From NCBI GenBank assembly GCA_937892955.1, contig CALBKH010000029.1, forward strand, positions 1 to 50,886: a stretch of 50,886 nucleotides of DNA, given 5' to 3'. Source of the DNA: an uncultured Alphaproteobacteria bacterium (GTDB lineage: Bacteria > Pseudomonadota > Alphaproteobacteria > Rhizobiales > Ancalomicrobiaceae). Both the position numbers and the translations under genes were made by a program. Shown piece after piece: positions 1 to 7,821 of the stretch (position 1 is its first letter; each line of letters starts with the position of its first letter). The notes beneath the pieces were generated by a model that worked only from the letters and a program-made list of their open reading frames with translations, had not been told where the DNA came from and searched no databases.

Positions 1-2
1 CC

Positions 3-64
3 CCGTTCTCAGGGTCGATCGCGATCGACCGCCCGCCCGTTCTCGAGGTCGATCGAGATCGACC
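3..64. repeat. Tandem pair of palindromic units ahead of the DUF683 gene
   Basis: Two near-identical units start with CCGTTCTC at 3 and 37, a period of 34. Each contains an 18-base palindrome: 13-30 is GGTCGATCGCGATCGACC, and 47-64 is the same with one change. They lie between whatever precedes the window and the DUF683 start at 78. They could form hairpins in a nif transcript; any function is inference. Confidence 0.6.
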
Positions 65-77
65 GAAGGAGTGAACC

Positions 78-281
78 ATGTCCGACGTCGACGCGCTCAA
101 GGCCGAGATCAAGAAGCTCTCGGCCAGAGCCACCAACGCCAAGATGAACCTGCACGACCTCTCCGAGGAACTGCCGGTCGCCTGGCAGACCATCATGGAG
201 GTCGCGCAGGCGACCCACGACGCCTATGCCGAACTCGACGCGGCGCGGGCGAAACTGAAGAGCCTGGAGGCCGCCGCATGA
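78..281 (+). CDS. DUF683 / Rop-like nif-cluster protein
   Basis: A 67-residue, highly charged, almost wholly helical protein. Lys/Arg/Glu-rich heptads run across residues 5-65, with little in between that could be a catalytic site. Size, helical hairpin character and position directly before fdxB and nifQ match the DUF683 (Rop-like, CCE_0567-type) proteins found next to nifX in many diazotrophs. That family is thought to bind metal or assist FeMo-cofactor traffic, but its biochemistry is poorly known. An AAGGAG ribosome-binding site lies about 8 bases before the ATG. The TGA stop overlaps the fdxB ATG (ATGA at 278-281), so the two genes are translationally coupled. Confidence 0.85.
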   Translation: MSDVDALKAEIKKLSARATNAKMNLHDLSEELPVAWQTIMEVAQATHDAYAELDAARAKLKSLEAAA

Positions 282-595
282 CCGACTTCACCACCCGCGA
301 CGGCTCCGTCTGGATGCCGGAATACCTCGTGTCGATCGACGGCGCGACCTGTATCGGCTGCGGCCGTTGCTACAAGGTCTGTTCGCGCGACGTCATGCAT
401 CTCCACGGCGTCGACGACGAAGGCGAGATCCTCGGCAAGTGCGAAGAGGGCGAGGACGAGGATTTCGACGGCGAGCTGAACCGCATGATCATGGTCGTCG
501 ATCAGGCCGGCAACTGCATCGGCTGCGGCGCCTGCGCCCGCGTCTGCCCCAAGAACTGCCAGACTCACGTCGCCGCCGACAAGGTCGCCGCCTGA
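278..595 (+). CDS. fdxB: Nif-associated ferredoxin III (FdxB)
   Basis: A 105-residue ferredoxin with two Cys clusters. The first, CIGCGRCYKVC, is near residues 25-35. The second, CIGCGACARVCP, is near residues 80-91. Between them is an acidic insertion (EEGEDEDFDGE), the usual signature of nif-specific FdxB. The protein is a likely low-potential [4Fe-4S] electron carrier for nitrogenase or cofactor assembly. The start at 278 overlaps the preceding stop; an earlier in-frame ATG at 71 lies inside the upstream gene and is rejected. NifQ follows after 74 bases, so DUF683-fdxB-nifQ is probably one transcript and the end of a nifENX-type operon outside the window. Confidence 0.95.
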   Translation: MTDFTTRDGSVWMPEYLVSIDGATCIGCGRCYKVCSRDVMHLHGVDDEGEILGKCEEGEDEDFDGELNRMIMVVDQAGNCIGCGACARVCPKNCQTHVAADKVAA

Positions 596-669
596 GACCG
601 GGTCGGGCGGGACCCCGCCCGATCGATCCCACCCTCGCCCTCTCGATCTCGCTCGACCGGAGCTTCGCC

Positions 670-1359
670 ATGCCCCACCGCCTCCAGTCCCGCCTGATGG
701 CCGGTCTTCGGCCGACGTGCGACGCCGAGGAGATCTTCGACGCCCACGTGCTCGCCTGCGTGCTCGCGGCGGCGGCGGCCGAGGTGGCGGACGGGGAGGG
801 CGATCTCGCCGCCGCGACGGGGCTCGACGCCGCGATGCTCGAAGCGGTGACCGACCATTGGTTCCCCTTCACCGATGTCGAATGGAGCTTCGGCGCGCCC
901 CTCGCCGCACCGGTTCCGGAGGCGGAAGAGGAGATGCTGCGCGATCTCCTCGACGCCCACCGCCGGCCGTCGGCGGCCCGCGGCGTCGGGGCGACGGCGG
1001 TGGCGTCGTGGACGACGGCGGCCGACGTCGGGGCGCTCCTGGCGCGCCTGATCGCCCGCCGGGCGATGCGGCCGGATCACCTGTGGCAGGACCTCGGCCT
1101 CTTCGACCGTTCGGAACTCAACCGGCTGCTCGCCCGCCATTTTCCGACGCTGCACGCCGGCAACACGTCGAACATGAAGTGGAAGAAGTACTTCTATCGC
1201 AAGCTCTGCGAAGCCGAGGGCTTCACCCTTTGCACCGCGCCGTCCTGCGCCGCGTGCAACGACTTCGCCGCCTGTTTCGGGGCCGAGGACGGCGAGAGCC
1301 GAATGGCCGCCGCCCGCCGCGTCGTCGACCTCGGTACCGCCGCGATCGCGGCGGAGTGA
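670..1359 (+). CDS. nifQ: NifQ, molybdenum donor for FeMo-cofactor synthesis
   Basis: A 229-residue protein. Its C-terminal half carries the NifQ hallmark C-x4-C-x2-C-x5-C at residues 188, 193, 196 and 202, preceded by the conserved NMKWKKYFYRKLCEAEGF block. In known NifQ proteins these cysteines hold an Fe-S or Mo-Fe-S cluster that passes molybdenum to NifEN/NifH. The N-terminal 100 residues are Ala-rich and poorly conserved, as is usual. The ATG at 670 is the first plausible start; the open frame runs further upstream but crosses fdxB. The gene stands 74 bases after fdxB. Confidence 0.95.
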   Translation: MPHRLQSRLMAGLRPTCDAEEIFDAHVLACVLAAAAAEVADGEGDLAAATGLDAAMLEAVTDHWFPFTDVEWSFGAPLAAPVPEAEEEMLRDLLDAHRRPSAARGVGATAVASWTTAADVGALLARLIARRAMRPDHLWQDLGLFDRSELNRLLARHFPTLHAGNTSNMKWKKYFYRKLCEAEGFTLCTAPSCAACNDFAACFGAEDGESRMAAARRVVDLGTAAIAAE

Positions 1360-1449
1360 GCGACCTCCGGGTGCGGGTGAGAATCGGGCCGCGGCGAGAA
1401 TTTCGTCGCCGTTGTCCGCAATTGCCGAGCCGAGTTTCGCGCTTTCTTC

Positions 1450-2034
1450 ATGGAGGCGCGCCATGGTCTCGCCATGACGGACGCAACCTCCGCTTCTCCG
1501 GTCCCGACCGGACTCGCCACAGATCGCCTGCGCTTCGACGAGCCGCTGACCTGGTCGGCGCGGATTCTTCTCGCCGGCTTCGGCGCGGCGACCTTTCTGG
1601 CGCCGTGGGACCTGCTCGTCCGGCCGGGTCATGCCTTCGAACTCGGCAAGGTGCCGTTCTGGTTCATCTCGGCCGGGGCGTTGGCGGTCGGCCTGCCGTG
1701 TCTGGTCGCGGCGCTGCTCGGTGTCTCGCGCAGCGTCGAGGTCGACTTCGATCGACGCCTGATCGTCGAACGCGGGCGCGGCGGTTTCGGCATCGTCTTC
1801 GACCGCAGCAGGCGCGTCGCCGATCTCGTCGGCGTCGAGGTGGTCGAGAACGCCTGGAGCGACGGGCCGTCGGGTTGGGAGGTCGAGGCGCGTTTCGGCA
1901 TCGGCCGTCCTTGGCGCCTGTCGTGCCATCGCGATCGGGCGAGCGCGGAGGCGAAACGGGACGAGATCCGCGCACGGCTCGCCGCCGCAGCGACGCGGCA
2001 GAGACCCGACATCGCAGACGCGACGACGACCTGA
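1450..2034 (+). CDS. Small membrane protein of unknown function, possible PH-like domain
   Basis: An open frame of 194 codons from 1450, or 186 from the in-frame ATG at 1474; neither start has a clear ribosome-binding site. Residues about 37-60 and 68-92 (counted from 1450) look like two membrane helices. A soluble C-terminal part of about 90 residues follows, with alternating hydrophobic and charged strands (SVEVDFDRRLIVERGRGGFG). This layout resembles small bacterial membrane proteins with a PH-like or photosystem-assembly-type beta domain, but I do not recognise the family. It lies between nifQ and the iscA promoter on the same strand, and nothing visible ties it to nitrogen fixation. Confidence 0.6.
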   Translation: MEARHGLAMTDATSASPVPTGLATDRLRFDEPLTWSARILLAGFGAATFLAPWDLLVRPGHAFELGKVPFWFISAGALAVGLPCLVAALLGVSRSVEVDFDRRLIVERGRGGFGIVFDRSRRVADLVGVEVVENAWSDGPSGWEVEARFGIGRPWRLSCHRDRASAEAKRDEIRARLAAAATRQRPDIADATTT

Positions 2035-2077
2035 GAGGCGACGTCGTCGCTCTTCCGACATGTCGCAAAGGCGCCCC

Positions 2078-2093
2078 TGTCGGATTCCGGACA
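2078..2093 (+). promoter_or_regulatory. NifA upstream activator site for iscA-nifUSV
   Basis: The sequence is TGT, ten bases, ACA (TGTCGGATTCCGGACA), an exact fit to the TGT-N10-ACA NifA site. It lies 45 bases ahead of the -24 element at 2138. That is closer than many NifA sites but on the correct side, and no other TGT-N10-ACA stands out nearby. Confidence 0.85.
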
Positions 2094-2137
2094 GCCCTCC
2101 GAAATGAAAAGGCTCGCGATGTCAGTCACATGGCGTC

Positions 2138-2152
2138 TGGCACGCGGCTTGC
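2138..2152 (+). promoter_or_regulatory. Sigma-54 (-24/-12) promoter of iscA-nifUSV-cysE-nifW
   Basis: TGGCAC, five bases, TTGC is a perfect RpoN promoter, with GG and GC separated by ten bases. It is 40 bases before the iscA start at 2192 and downstream of a NifA site at 2078-2093. Transcription should start near 2164. Confidence 0.92.
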
Positions 2153-2191
2153 GAAACCCTTCTCGACCAACTCGAGCAGGAGGGTTTCCTC

Positions 2192-2512
2192 ATGATCCAG
2201 CTCACCGACAGTGCCGTCACCGCGGTCAAGACCGCGCTCTCCCGCGCCACCCGTCCGGCCGAGGGCCTGCGCATCATGGTCGAGGCGGGCGGCTGCGCCG
2301 GCTTCAAATACATGATGGGCCTCGAGGCCGAGATCCGCGACGGCGACGCCGTCATCGACCAGGGCGGGGTCAAGCTCTTCGTCGACGCCAATTCCCAGGC
2401 GCTGGTCTCCGGCATGACCGTCGACTTCGTCACCGGGCTCGAGAGCTCCGGCTTCGTCTTCGACAACCCGAACGCCACCGCGAAGTGTTCGTGCGGCAAG
2501 TCGTTCGGCTGA
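2192..2512 (+). CDS. iscA: IscA/HesB-type Fe-S assembly protein of the nif operon
   Basis: A 106-residue A-type carrier with the three invariant cysteines: C35 in GGCAGFKY and C99/C101 in CSCGKSFG at the extreme C-terminus. Such proteins hold [Fe-S] clusters or iron delivered by NifU/NifS and pass them to apo-proteins. Nif-linked copies, called iscN in some rhizobia, precede nifU as here. An AGGAGGG ribosome-binding site lies at 2178-2184. It is the first gene after the NifA/sigma-54 promoter, with 28 bases to nifU. Confidence 0.95.
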   Translation: MIQLTDSAVTAVKTALSRATRPAEGLRIMVEAGGCAGFKYMMGLEAEIRDGDAVIDQGGVKLFVDANSQALVSGMTVDFVTGLESSGFVFDNPNATAKCSCGKSFG

Positions 2513-2540
2513 TTTCCCTGACGCGTAGGAGCACCGGCCC

Positions 2541-3563
2541 ATGTGGGACTACACGGACAAGGTCAAGGACTACTTCTTCAACCCCGTCAACGCCGGCGTG
2601 CTGGAGCATGCCAATGCGGTCGGCGAGGTCGGCGCCATCTCCTGCGGCGACGCGCTGAAGCTGATGATGCGGGTGAACCCCGAGACCGAAGTGATCGAGG
2701 CGGCGAAGTTCCAGACCTTCGGCTGCGGCTCGGCCATCGCCTCGTCGTCGGCGCTGACCGAGATCGTCCTCGGCAAGACGCTCGAGGAGGCGCTGCGGAT
2801 CTCCAACCAGGACATCGCCGACTTCCTCGGCGGCCTGCCGCCGGAGAAGATGCACTGCTCGGTGATGGGCTACGAAGCGCTGCAGGCGGCGGTCGCCGAC
2901 TATCGCGGCGTCGAGTGGCGCGACGACCATGAAGAGGGCGCGCTGGTCTGCAAGTGCTTCGGCGTCGACGAGGGCATGATCGAGCGTGCGGTGCGGTCGA
3001 ACAAGCTGACGACCCCCGAGCAGATCACCCATTACACCAAGGCCGGCGGCGGTTGTCTCACCTGCTTCGAAGGCATCGAGGCGGTGCTGGCGCGCGTCAA
3101 CGAGGAGATGGTGGCGGAAGGCCTGATCTCCTTCGACGAAGCCTACCGGGTCGGCGCGATGGATGCTCGGACGATGAAGCAGAAGACCCGGCCGAAGGGC
3201 GCCGAGACCCCGAACGTCGAGCCGAAGCCGATCATCGCCCTCGCCGACCTCGAACGCGCCGCGGCCGGTACGATCGTGCTCGAGCGGCCGATCGAGGCTC
3301 CGCCGGCCCCGGCCGCCACGGCGCCGCGGCTCACCACGATCCAGAAGATCAAACTGATCGAAGAGACGCTGGCGAGCATCCGCCCATATCTGAAGCTCGA
3401 CGGCGGCGACTGCGAACTGATCGACGTCGACGGCAACAACGTCGTCGTCAAGCTCTCCGGCGCTTGCGTCGGCTGCCAGCAGGCGTCGCTGACGATCAAC
3501 GGCGTCCAGGAGAAGCTGATCGCCGCGACCGGCCTGCCGCTGAGGGTGGTCCCGGTGAAGTGA
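2541..3563 (+). CDS. nifU: NifU, scaffold for nitrogenase Fe-S clusters
   Basis: A 340-residue, full-length three-domain NifU. The N-terminal IscU-like scaffold has C35, C62 and C106. The central Fer2_BFD domain has C137, C139, C172 and C175 and holds a permanent [2Fe-2S] cluster. The C-terminal NifU/Nfu domain ends with C309-x2-C312 (ACVGCQQ). A Pro/Ala-rich linker at about residues 235-265 separates the last two domains. NifU assembles [4Fe-4S] clusters from sulfur supplied by NifS for NifH and NifB/NifEN precursors. The start has a GTAGGAGC ribosome-binding site. The 273-base gap to nifS holds an inverted repeat pair. Confidence 0.97.
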   Translation: MWDYTDKVKDYFFNPVNAGVLEHANAVGEVGAISCGDALKLMMRVNPETEVIEAAKFQTFGCGSAIASSSALTEIVLGKTLEEALRISNQDIADFLGGLPPEKMHCSVMGYEALQAAVADYRGVEWRDDHEEGALVCKCFGVDEGMIERAVRSNKLTTPEQITHYTKAGGGCLTCFEGIEAVLARVNEEMVAEGLISFDEAYRVGAMDARTMKQKTRPKGAETPNVEPKPIIALADLERAAAGTIVLERPIEAPPAPAATAPRLTTIQKIKLIEETLASIRPYLKLDGGDCELIDVDGNNVVVKLSGACVGCQQASLTINGVQEKLIAATGLPLRVVPVK

Positions 3564-3597
3564 GGCGGCGAGGGGTGGGGCTCGCCTTCGGCTCGCG

Positions 3598-3790
3598 CCC
3601 CCCTCATCCGCCCCTCCGGGGCACCTTCTCCCGCGAGGGGAGAAGGGGGAGACCGCGGTCGGCTTCCGAGCCCGCCGCGACGGCTTTCGAAATCCGACGA
3701 CCTCACCGAGGAACGTCTGCGCCGATCGCAGCCGCCCTCCCTTCTCCCCTCGCGGGAGAGGGTGCCCGAAGGGCGGATGAGGGGGCGCGG
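3598..3790. repeat. Inverted pair of RIME-like palindromic repeats between nifU and nifS
   Basis: Arms of about 50 bases, at about 3598-3650 and 3736-3790, are near-perfect reverse complements of each other. Each joins a CCCTCATCCGCC-type segment to a CTTCTCCC...GGGAGAAGG hairpin. The same units recur at 11908-11970, 12027-12075 and, as a half unit, 7573-7602. They resemble the Rhizobium intergenic mosaic elements in style; identity with a named family is not established. The transcript could fold into a long stem between nifU and nifS. Confidence 0.8.
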
Positions 3791-3836
3791 CGGCAGCGGC
3801 TTCGAGCGAACAAGACGATCACGAGGAGAAATCCCC

Positions 3837-5042
3837 ATGACCACCCCGGTCTATCTCGACAACAACGCCACCACGCGCTGCGACGAGGCCGTCGTGGAGG
3901 CCATGCTGCCGTTCTTCACCGAGCAGTTCGGCAATCCCTCCTCGATGCACGCCTTCGGCGCCCGCGTCGGCGGCGCGGTGAAGAGCGCCCGCGCCCAGCT
4001 CCAGAGCCTGCTCGGCGCCGAATTCGATCACGAGATCGTCTTCACCGCCGGCGGCACCGAGAGCGACAACATGGCGATCCTCTCGGCGCTGGAGATCTCG
4101 CCCGATCGCGACGAGATCATCACCTCGGCGGTGGAGCATCCCGCCGTCCTGTCTCTCTGCGGCCACCTCGAGAAGACCCGCGGCATCAAGGTCCACGTCA
4201 TCCCCGTCGACGGCCGGGGCCTGCTCGACATCGCCGCCTATCGCGCCGCGCTTTCGGAGAAGACCGCGATCGTCTCGATCATGTGGGCGAACAACGAGAC
4301 CGGCACGATCTTCCCCGTCGCCGAACTCGCCGAACTCGCCAAGGAGGTCGGCGCGCTGTTCCACACCGACGCCGTCCAGGCGGTCGGCAAGGTGCCGATC
4401 GATCTGAAGTCGACGGTCATCGACATGCTGTCGCTCTCCGGCCACAAGCTGCACGGCCCCAAGGGCATCGGCGCGCTCTACGTCCGCCGTGGCACTCGCT
4501 TCCGCTCGCTGATCAAGGGCGGCCACCAGGAGCGCGGCCGTCGCGCCGGCACCGAGAACACCCCCGGCATCGTCGGCCTCGGCAAGGCCGCCGAACTCGC
4601 TGCCCTCCACATGGCGGACGAGGAGACCCGCGTCGCGGCCTTGCGCGATCGGCTGGAGAAGGGCCTCCTCCAGCGCGTCCCCAACTCGTTCGTCACCGGC
4701 AATCCGGCCGAGCGCCTGCCCAACACCTCGAACATCGCCTTCGAATACGTCGAGGGCGAGGGCATCCTGCTTTTGATGAACCGCGAGGGCATCGCCGCCT
4801 CGTCCGGCTCGGCCTGCACCTCCGGCTCGCTCGAGCCGAGCCACGTGCTGCGCGCCATGAACATTCCCTACACCGCGGCGCACGGGGCGATCCGCTTCTC
4901 CTTCTCCCGCGACAACACCGACGCCGACGTCGACCGGGTGCTCGAGGTGATGCCCGGCATCATCGAAAAGCTGCGCGCGCTCTCGCCCTTCTGGCAGGGC
5001 GCGAACGAGGCGCCGGCGACCTTCAACCCGGTCTACGCCTGA
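3837..5042 (+). CDS. nifS: NifS, cysteine desulfurase
   Basis: A 401-residue PLP enzyme that takes sulfur from cysteine for NifU-bound cluster assembly. Visible features are the start block VYLDNNATTRCDEAV, the PLP-binding Lys204 in SLSGHKLHGPKG, and the persulfide Cys327 in SSGSACTSGSLEPSH. The short active-site loop is typical of the NifS/IscS group rather than SufS. The ATG at 3837 follows a GAGGAG site at 3823-3828. The frame extends upstream to 3762 but runs into the repeat, so that start is rejected. NifV begins 17 bases downstream. Confidence 0.97.
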   Translation: MTTPVYLDNNATTRCDEAVVEAMLPFFTEQFGNPSSMHAFGARVGGAVKSARAQLQSLLGAEFDHEIVFTAGGTESDNMAILSALEISPDRDEIITSAVEHPAVLSLCGHLEKTRGIKVHVIPVDGRGLLDIAAYRAALSEKTAIVSIMWANNETGTIFPVAELAELAKEVGALFHTDAVQAVGKVPIDLKSTVIDMLSLSGHKLHGPKGIGALYVRRGTRFRSLIKGGHQERGRRAGTENTPGIVGLGKAAELAALHMADEETRVAALRDRLEKGLLQRVPNSFVTGNPAERLPNTSNIAFEYVEGEGILLLMNREGIAASSGSACTSGSLEPSHVLRAMNIPYTAAHGAIRFSFSRDNTDADVDRVLEVMPGIIEKLRALSPFWQGANEAPATFNPVYA

Positions 5043-5059
5043 ACCCGAGGGGTGAGCCC

Positions 5060-6223
5060 ATGGCCCGCGTCCACCTCAACGACACGACGCTGCGCGACGG
5101 CGAGCAGGCGCCCGGCGTCGCCTTCTCGACCGCCGAGAAGGTCGAGATCGCGGAAAGCCTGGCGCGCGTCGGGGTCACCGAGATCGAGGCCGGGACGCCG
5201 GCGATGGGGGCGGACGAGATCGAGGCCATCAGGGCGATCGTCGCGGCGCAGTTGCCGCTCGACGTCATGGCCTGGTGCCGGATGACCGACGCAGACCTCG
5301 ACGCGGCGAAGCGCGCAGGCGTCGGAACCGTCAACCTGTCGATCCCCGCCTCCGACGTGCAGCTCGCCGCCAAGCTCGGCATCGATCGCGCCGAGGCGCT
5401 GCGGCGCATCGAGCGCTTCGTGCCGAAGGCGCTCGACACGGGGTTCCGGGTGGCGATCGGCTGCGAGGATGCCTCGCGCGCGTCGCTCGATCATCTGAAG
5501 GCGGTGCTCGCCACCGTCGAGCGCCTCGGCGCATTCCGGGTGCGGCTCGCCGACACCGTCGGCGTCCTCGATCCCTTTTCCACCCACGACATGATCGCCC
5601 GCCTCGTCGCCGAGACCGATCTGGCCCTCGAGATCCACACCCACGACGACCTCGGGCTGGCCACCGCCAATGCACTCGCCGCCATCCGCGCCGGCGCGAC
5701 CCACGTCTCGGTGACGGTCGGCGGCATCGGCGAGCGCGCCGGCAATGCGGCGCTCGAGGAACTGGCGCTCGCCTGCGATCGGCTCGGTCATCGGACCGGC
5801 GTCGATCTCACCCAGCTCTGCGATCTCGCCGCCGTGGTGGCGACGGCTTCCGGCCGGCCGATCCATCCGCAGAAGGCGGTCGTCGGTGCCGACGTCTTCA
5901 CCCACGAGTCGGGCCTCCACGTCGCCGGGCTCCTGTGGAACCGCGACACCTACCAGGGCGTCGACCCGCGCGGCCTCGGCCGCGACCACGGCTTCGCCAT
6001 CGGTAAGCACTCCGGACGCACGGCGATCGCGCACGCGCTGGCCAACCGCGGCATCGATCTCGACGACCGCGTCTATCCGCGGCTGCTGACGCGGGTGAAG
6101 CGCTGGGCGGTCCGCCACAAGCGGCCGATGCCGATCGAGGTGCTGGTCGAACTGCACGACGATCTGATCGAGGACGAGGGGCACACGATGACCCTCGGCG
6201 TCTTCGGCTGGGGGCGAGTGTGA
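5060..6223 (+). CDS. nifV: NifV, homocitrate synthase
   Basis: A 387-residue TIM-barrel enzyme condensing acetyl-CoA with 2-oxoglutarate to homocitrate, the organic ligand of FeMo-cofactor. Signatures include LNDTTLRDGEQAPGVAF at the N-terminus, with the metal and substrate residues of the HMGL/IPMS family. Further on are EIHTHDDLGLATANALA near residue 195 and the second family pattern VSVTVGGIGERAGNAALE. Late motifs HESGLHV and GKHSGR follow. The open frame continues far upstream through nifS in another frame; the start at 5060 is set by GAGGGGTGAG before the ATG. The gene overlaps a possible GTG start of cysE. Confidence 0.96.
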   Translation: MARVHLNDTTLRDGEQAPGVAFSTAEKVEIAESLARVGVTEIEAGTPAMGADEIEAIRAIVAAQLPLDVMAWCRMTDADLDAAKRAGVGTVNLSIPASDVQLAAKLGIDRAEALRRIERFVPKALDTGFRVAIGCEDASRASLDHLKAVLATVERLGAFRVRLADTVGVLDPFSTHDMIARLVAETDLALEIHTHDDLGLATANALAAIRAGATHVSVTVGGIGERAGNAALEELALACDRLGHRTGVDLTQLCDLAAVVATASGRPIHPQKAVVGADVFTHESGLHVAGLLWNRDTYQGVDPRGLGRDHGFAIGKHSGRTAIAHALANRGIDLDDRVYPRLLTRVKRWAVRHKRPMPIEVLVELHDDLIEDEGHTMTLGVFGWGRV

Positions 6224-6249
6224 GCGATGGCGCCGGCGAGGAGCGACCG

Positions 6250-7092
6250 ATGACGATGGTGGAAACCGGCCCGGCCGTCGCGCCCCTCGCGGCACGGCCG
6301 ACGAGCGTGACGCCTTCGGTGTGGGCGATGATCCGCGAGGACGTCGCCTGTGTGAAGGCGCGCGACCCGGCGGCCCGTTTCACCGCCGAGATCGTGCTCA
6401 CCTACCCCGGCGTCCACGCGATCATCTGGCAGCGGCTGGCGCATGCCCTGTGGGTGCGAGGGCGGCGCTTTCCGGCGCGGTTCCTGTCGTGGCTCGGCCG
6501 ATTCCTCACCAATGTCGACATCCATCCCGGCGCGACCATCGGCCGGCGCTTCTTCATCGATCACGGCGCCGGCGTCGTCGTCGGCGAGACCGCCGAGATC
6601 GGCGACGACGTGACCCTCTATCACGGCGTCACCCTCGGCGGCGTCTCCTGGGCCCCGGGCAAACGCCACCCGACGCTCGAGAACGGCGTCCTCGTCGGCG
6701 CGGGCGCCAAGATCCTCGGGCCGATCACGGTGGGGGCGGGCGCACGCATAGGTGCCAACTCCGTCGTCATCGACGACGTGCCGCCGGAAACCACCGTGGT
6801 CGGCATCCCCGGCAAGATCGTCAAGGCCTCGGCCGACCGCCGCCGCATCGCCGGGCGCATCGACCTCGAACATCATCTGATGCCGGACCCGGTCGGCGAG
6901 GCCATCGCCGCGCTGGTCGACCGCATCGAATTCCTGGAGATGCGGCTCGCCCGCCTCGCCGGCGATCGCGAACCTTCGGTCGCCTTCGAGGTGATGCCCG
7001 CGCGCATGACCTCCACCGAGACCGGGAGCCCCGCCGACGCCGACGGCGCCGGCCCCTCCGATGCCTCCTCAGCCCAAGGGAGCCGGCCATGA
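6250..7092 (+). CDS. cysE: Serine O-acetyltransferase (CysE) of the nif operon
   Basis: A 280-residue hexapeptide-repeat acyltransferase making O-acetylserine, the cysteine precursor. The left-handed beta-helix is clear from DIHPGATIGRRFFIDHG to VIDDVPPETTVVGIPGKIV, with the catalytic-site block YHGVTLGGVSWAPGKRHP between. I choose the ATG at 6250, which is preceded by GAGGAG; a GTG at 6220 in the same frame overlaps the end of nifV and would add ten residues. A second cysE inside nifUSV operons is common in diazotrophs and probably feeds NifS with cysteine during nitrogenase synthesis. The acidic, Ser/Ala-rich tail after about residue 235 is variable. The stop overlaps the nifW start. Confidence 0.93.
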   Translation: MTMVETGPAVAPLAARPTSVTPSVWAMIREDVACVKARDPAARFTAEIVLTYPGVHAIIWQRLAHALWVRGRRFPARFLSWLGRFLTNVDIHPGATIGRRFFIDHGAGVVVGETAEIGDDVTLYHGVTLGGVSWAPGKRHPTLENGVLVGAGAKILGPITVGAGARIGANSVVIDDVPPETTVVGIPGKIVKASADRRRIAGRIDLEHHLMPDPVGEAIAALVDRIEFLEMRLARLAGDREPSVAFEVMPARMTSTETGSPADADGAGPSDASSAQGSRP

Positions 7093-7478
7093 CCGAATCC
7101 GTCTCGTCCTGCGATATCTCCAACGCCGTGGTGGTGAAGGATATTCTCGCCCGCCTGAAGCAGTGCTCGTCGGCCGAGGACTTCTTCACCGAGCTGAAGG
7201 TCAAGTTCGCACCCGAGGTGCTCGCCCCGGCGCGCCTCCACATCCTGAAGCGCATGGGCCAGTATCTGGCGAGCGAGGATTTCGACGACATGCCCGACCG
7301 GGTGGTCGCCGCCCGCGCCCGCACCTTCCTCGAACGCGCCTACGACGACTTCGTCACCTCGTCGCCGCTCAAGGAGCGGGTGTTCAAGGTCCTCAAGGAC
7401 CACGATCCGTCGCGCCCGGTGAAGCCGGGAACGGCTTTCGTCGATTTCGACGAGATCCTGAACCCGATCGAGAAGTGA
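7089..7478 (+). CDS. nifW: NifW, nitrogenase-stabilising protein
   Basis: A 129-residue protein matching NifW in its blocks AEDFFTELKVKFAPEVLAPARLHILKRMGQYL and the C-terminal FKVLKDHDPSRPVKPGTAFV, given here as shape rather than alignment. NifW binds MoFe protein and helps protect it from oxygen or finish its maturation. It overlaps the cysE stop (ATGA at 7089-7092) and is the last gene of the operon that starts at the sigma-54 promoter at 2138. No clear terminator follows; a degraded reading frame and repeats do. Confidence 0.95.
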   Translation: MTESVSSCDISNAVVVKDILARLKQCSSAEDFFTELKVKFAPEVLAPARLHILKRMGQYLASEDFDDMPDRVVAARARTFLERAYDDFVTSSPLKERVFKVLKDHDPSRPVKPGTAFVDFDEILNPIEK

Positions 7479-7484
7479 AGGGTA

Positions 7485-7562
7485 GTCACGGATCGCATAT
7501 TCGGCCTCTTCTGCGTCATCGCCGGGCTCGGCCTGGTGCTCTCCGGTTCGTTCTGCGCGCGA
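7485..7562 (+). pseudogene. Possible remnant of a small membrane protein (TctB-like start)
   Basis: Directly after nifW a 26-codon stretch without a start codon (it opens GTC) reads as DRIFGLFCVIAGLGLVL, a clean N-terminal membrane helix of the kind seen in TctB-family transporter subunits. It runs straight into a CTTCTCCC/GGGAGAAG repeat at 7573 and then loses coding character. The protein family is a guess; that it is a broken coding fragment is plausible. Confidence 0.3.
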
Positions 7563-7572
7563 CCGCGCGCTC

Positions 7573-7602
7573 TTCCTTCTCCCCTTGCGGGAGAAGGGAA
7601 GG
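7573..7602. repeat. Single RIME-like hairpin unit
   Basis: CTTCTCCC at the left and GGGAGAAG at the right form a hairpin over a five-base loop, the same core as in the paired units at 3598-3790. It sits in the 343-base gap between nifW and ogt, which otherwise holds only the remnant at 7485 and the repeat at 7652-7770. Confidence 0.6.
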
Positions 7603-7651
7603 CCGCGGAGCGACGCCGTGAACGACTGCGCACCATTGCCATGAGCCGCAG

Positions 7652-7770
7652 GCGAATTGCACCTGTGGTGTGCTCCGTCTCGGGCCGACGACCACGGGCG
7701 ACGTCCGAAAGGGATCGCCCAGGGCATTCGGGTTCGTGGTAACGGTGCAATTCGCTTCGCTCTTTGCACC
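7652..7770. repeat. 12-base inverted repeat with inner hairpin upstream of ogt
   Basis: GCGAATTGCACC at 7652-7663 and its exact reverse complement GGTGCAATTCGC at 7744-7755 lie 80 bases apart. The right arm also pairs locally (GGTGCAA 7744-7750 with TTGCACC 7764-7770). It ends 51 bases before the ogt start. This may be a small mobile-repeat footprint or a structured leader. Confidence 0.5.
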
Positions 7771-7821
7771 CTACCGCGCCGAGGATAGAGGTGGGGCTCT
7801 CCTCCGCTCGGAGTCTCATCC

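Noticed and set aside
2954..5059. Upstream extension of the nifV frame through nifU and nifS
   Set aside because: It is out of frame with two well-supported genes and is low-complexity Arg-rich translation. The nifV start at 5060 has a ribosome-binding site.
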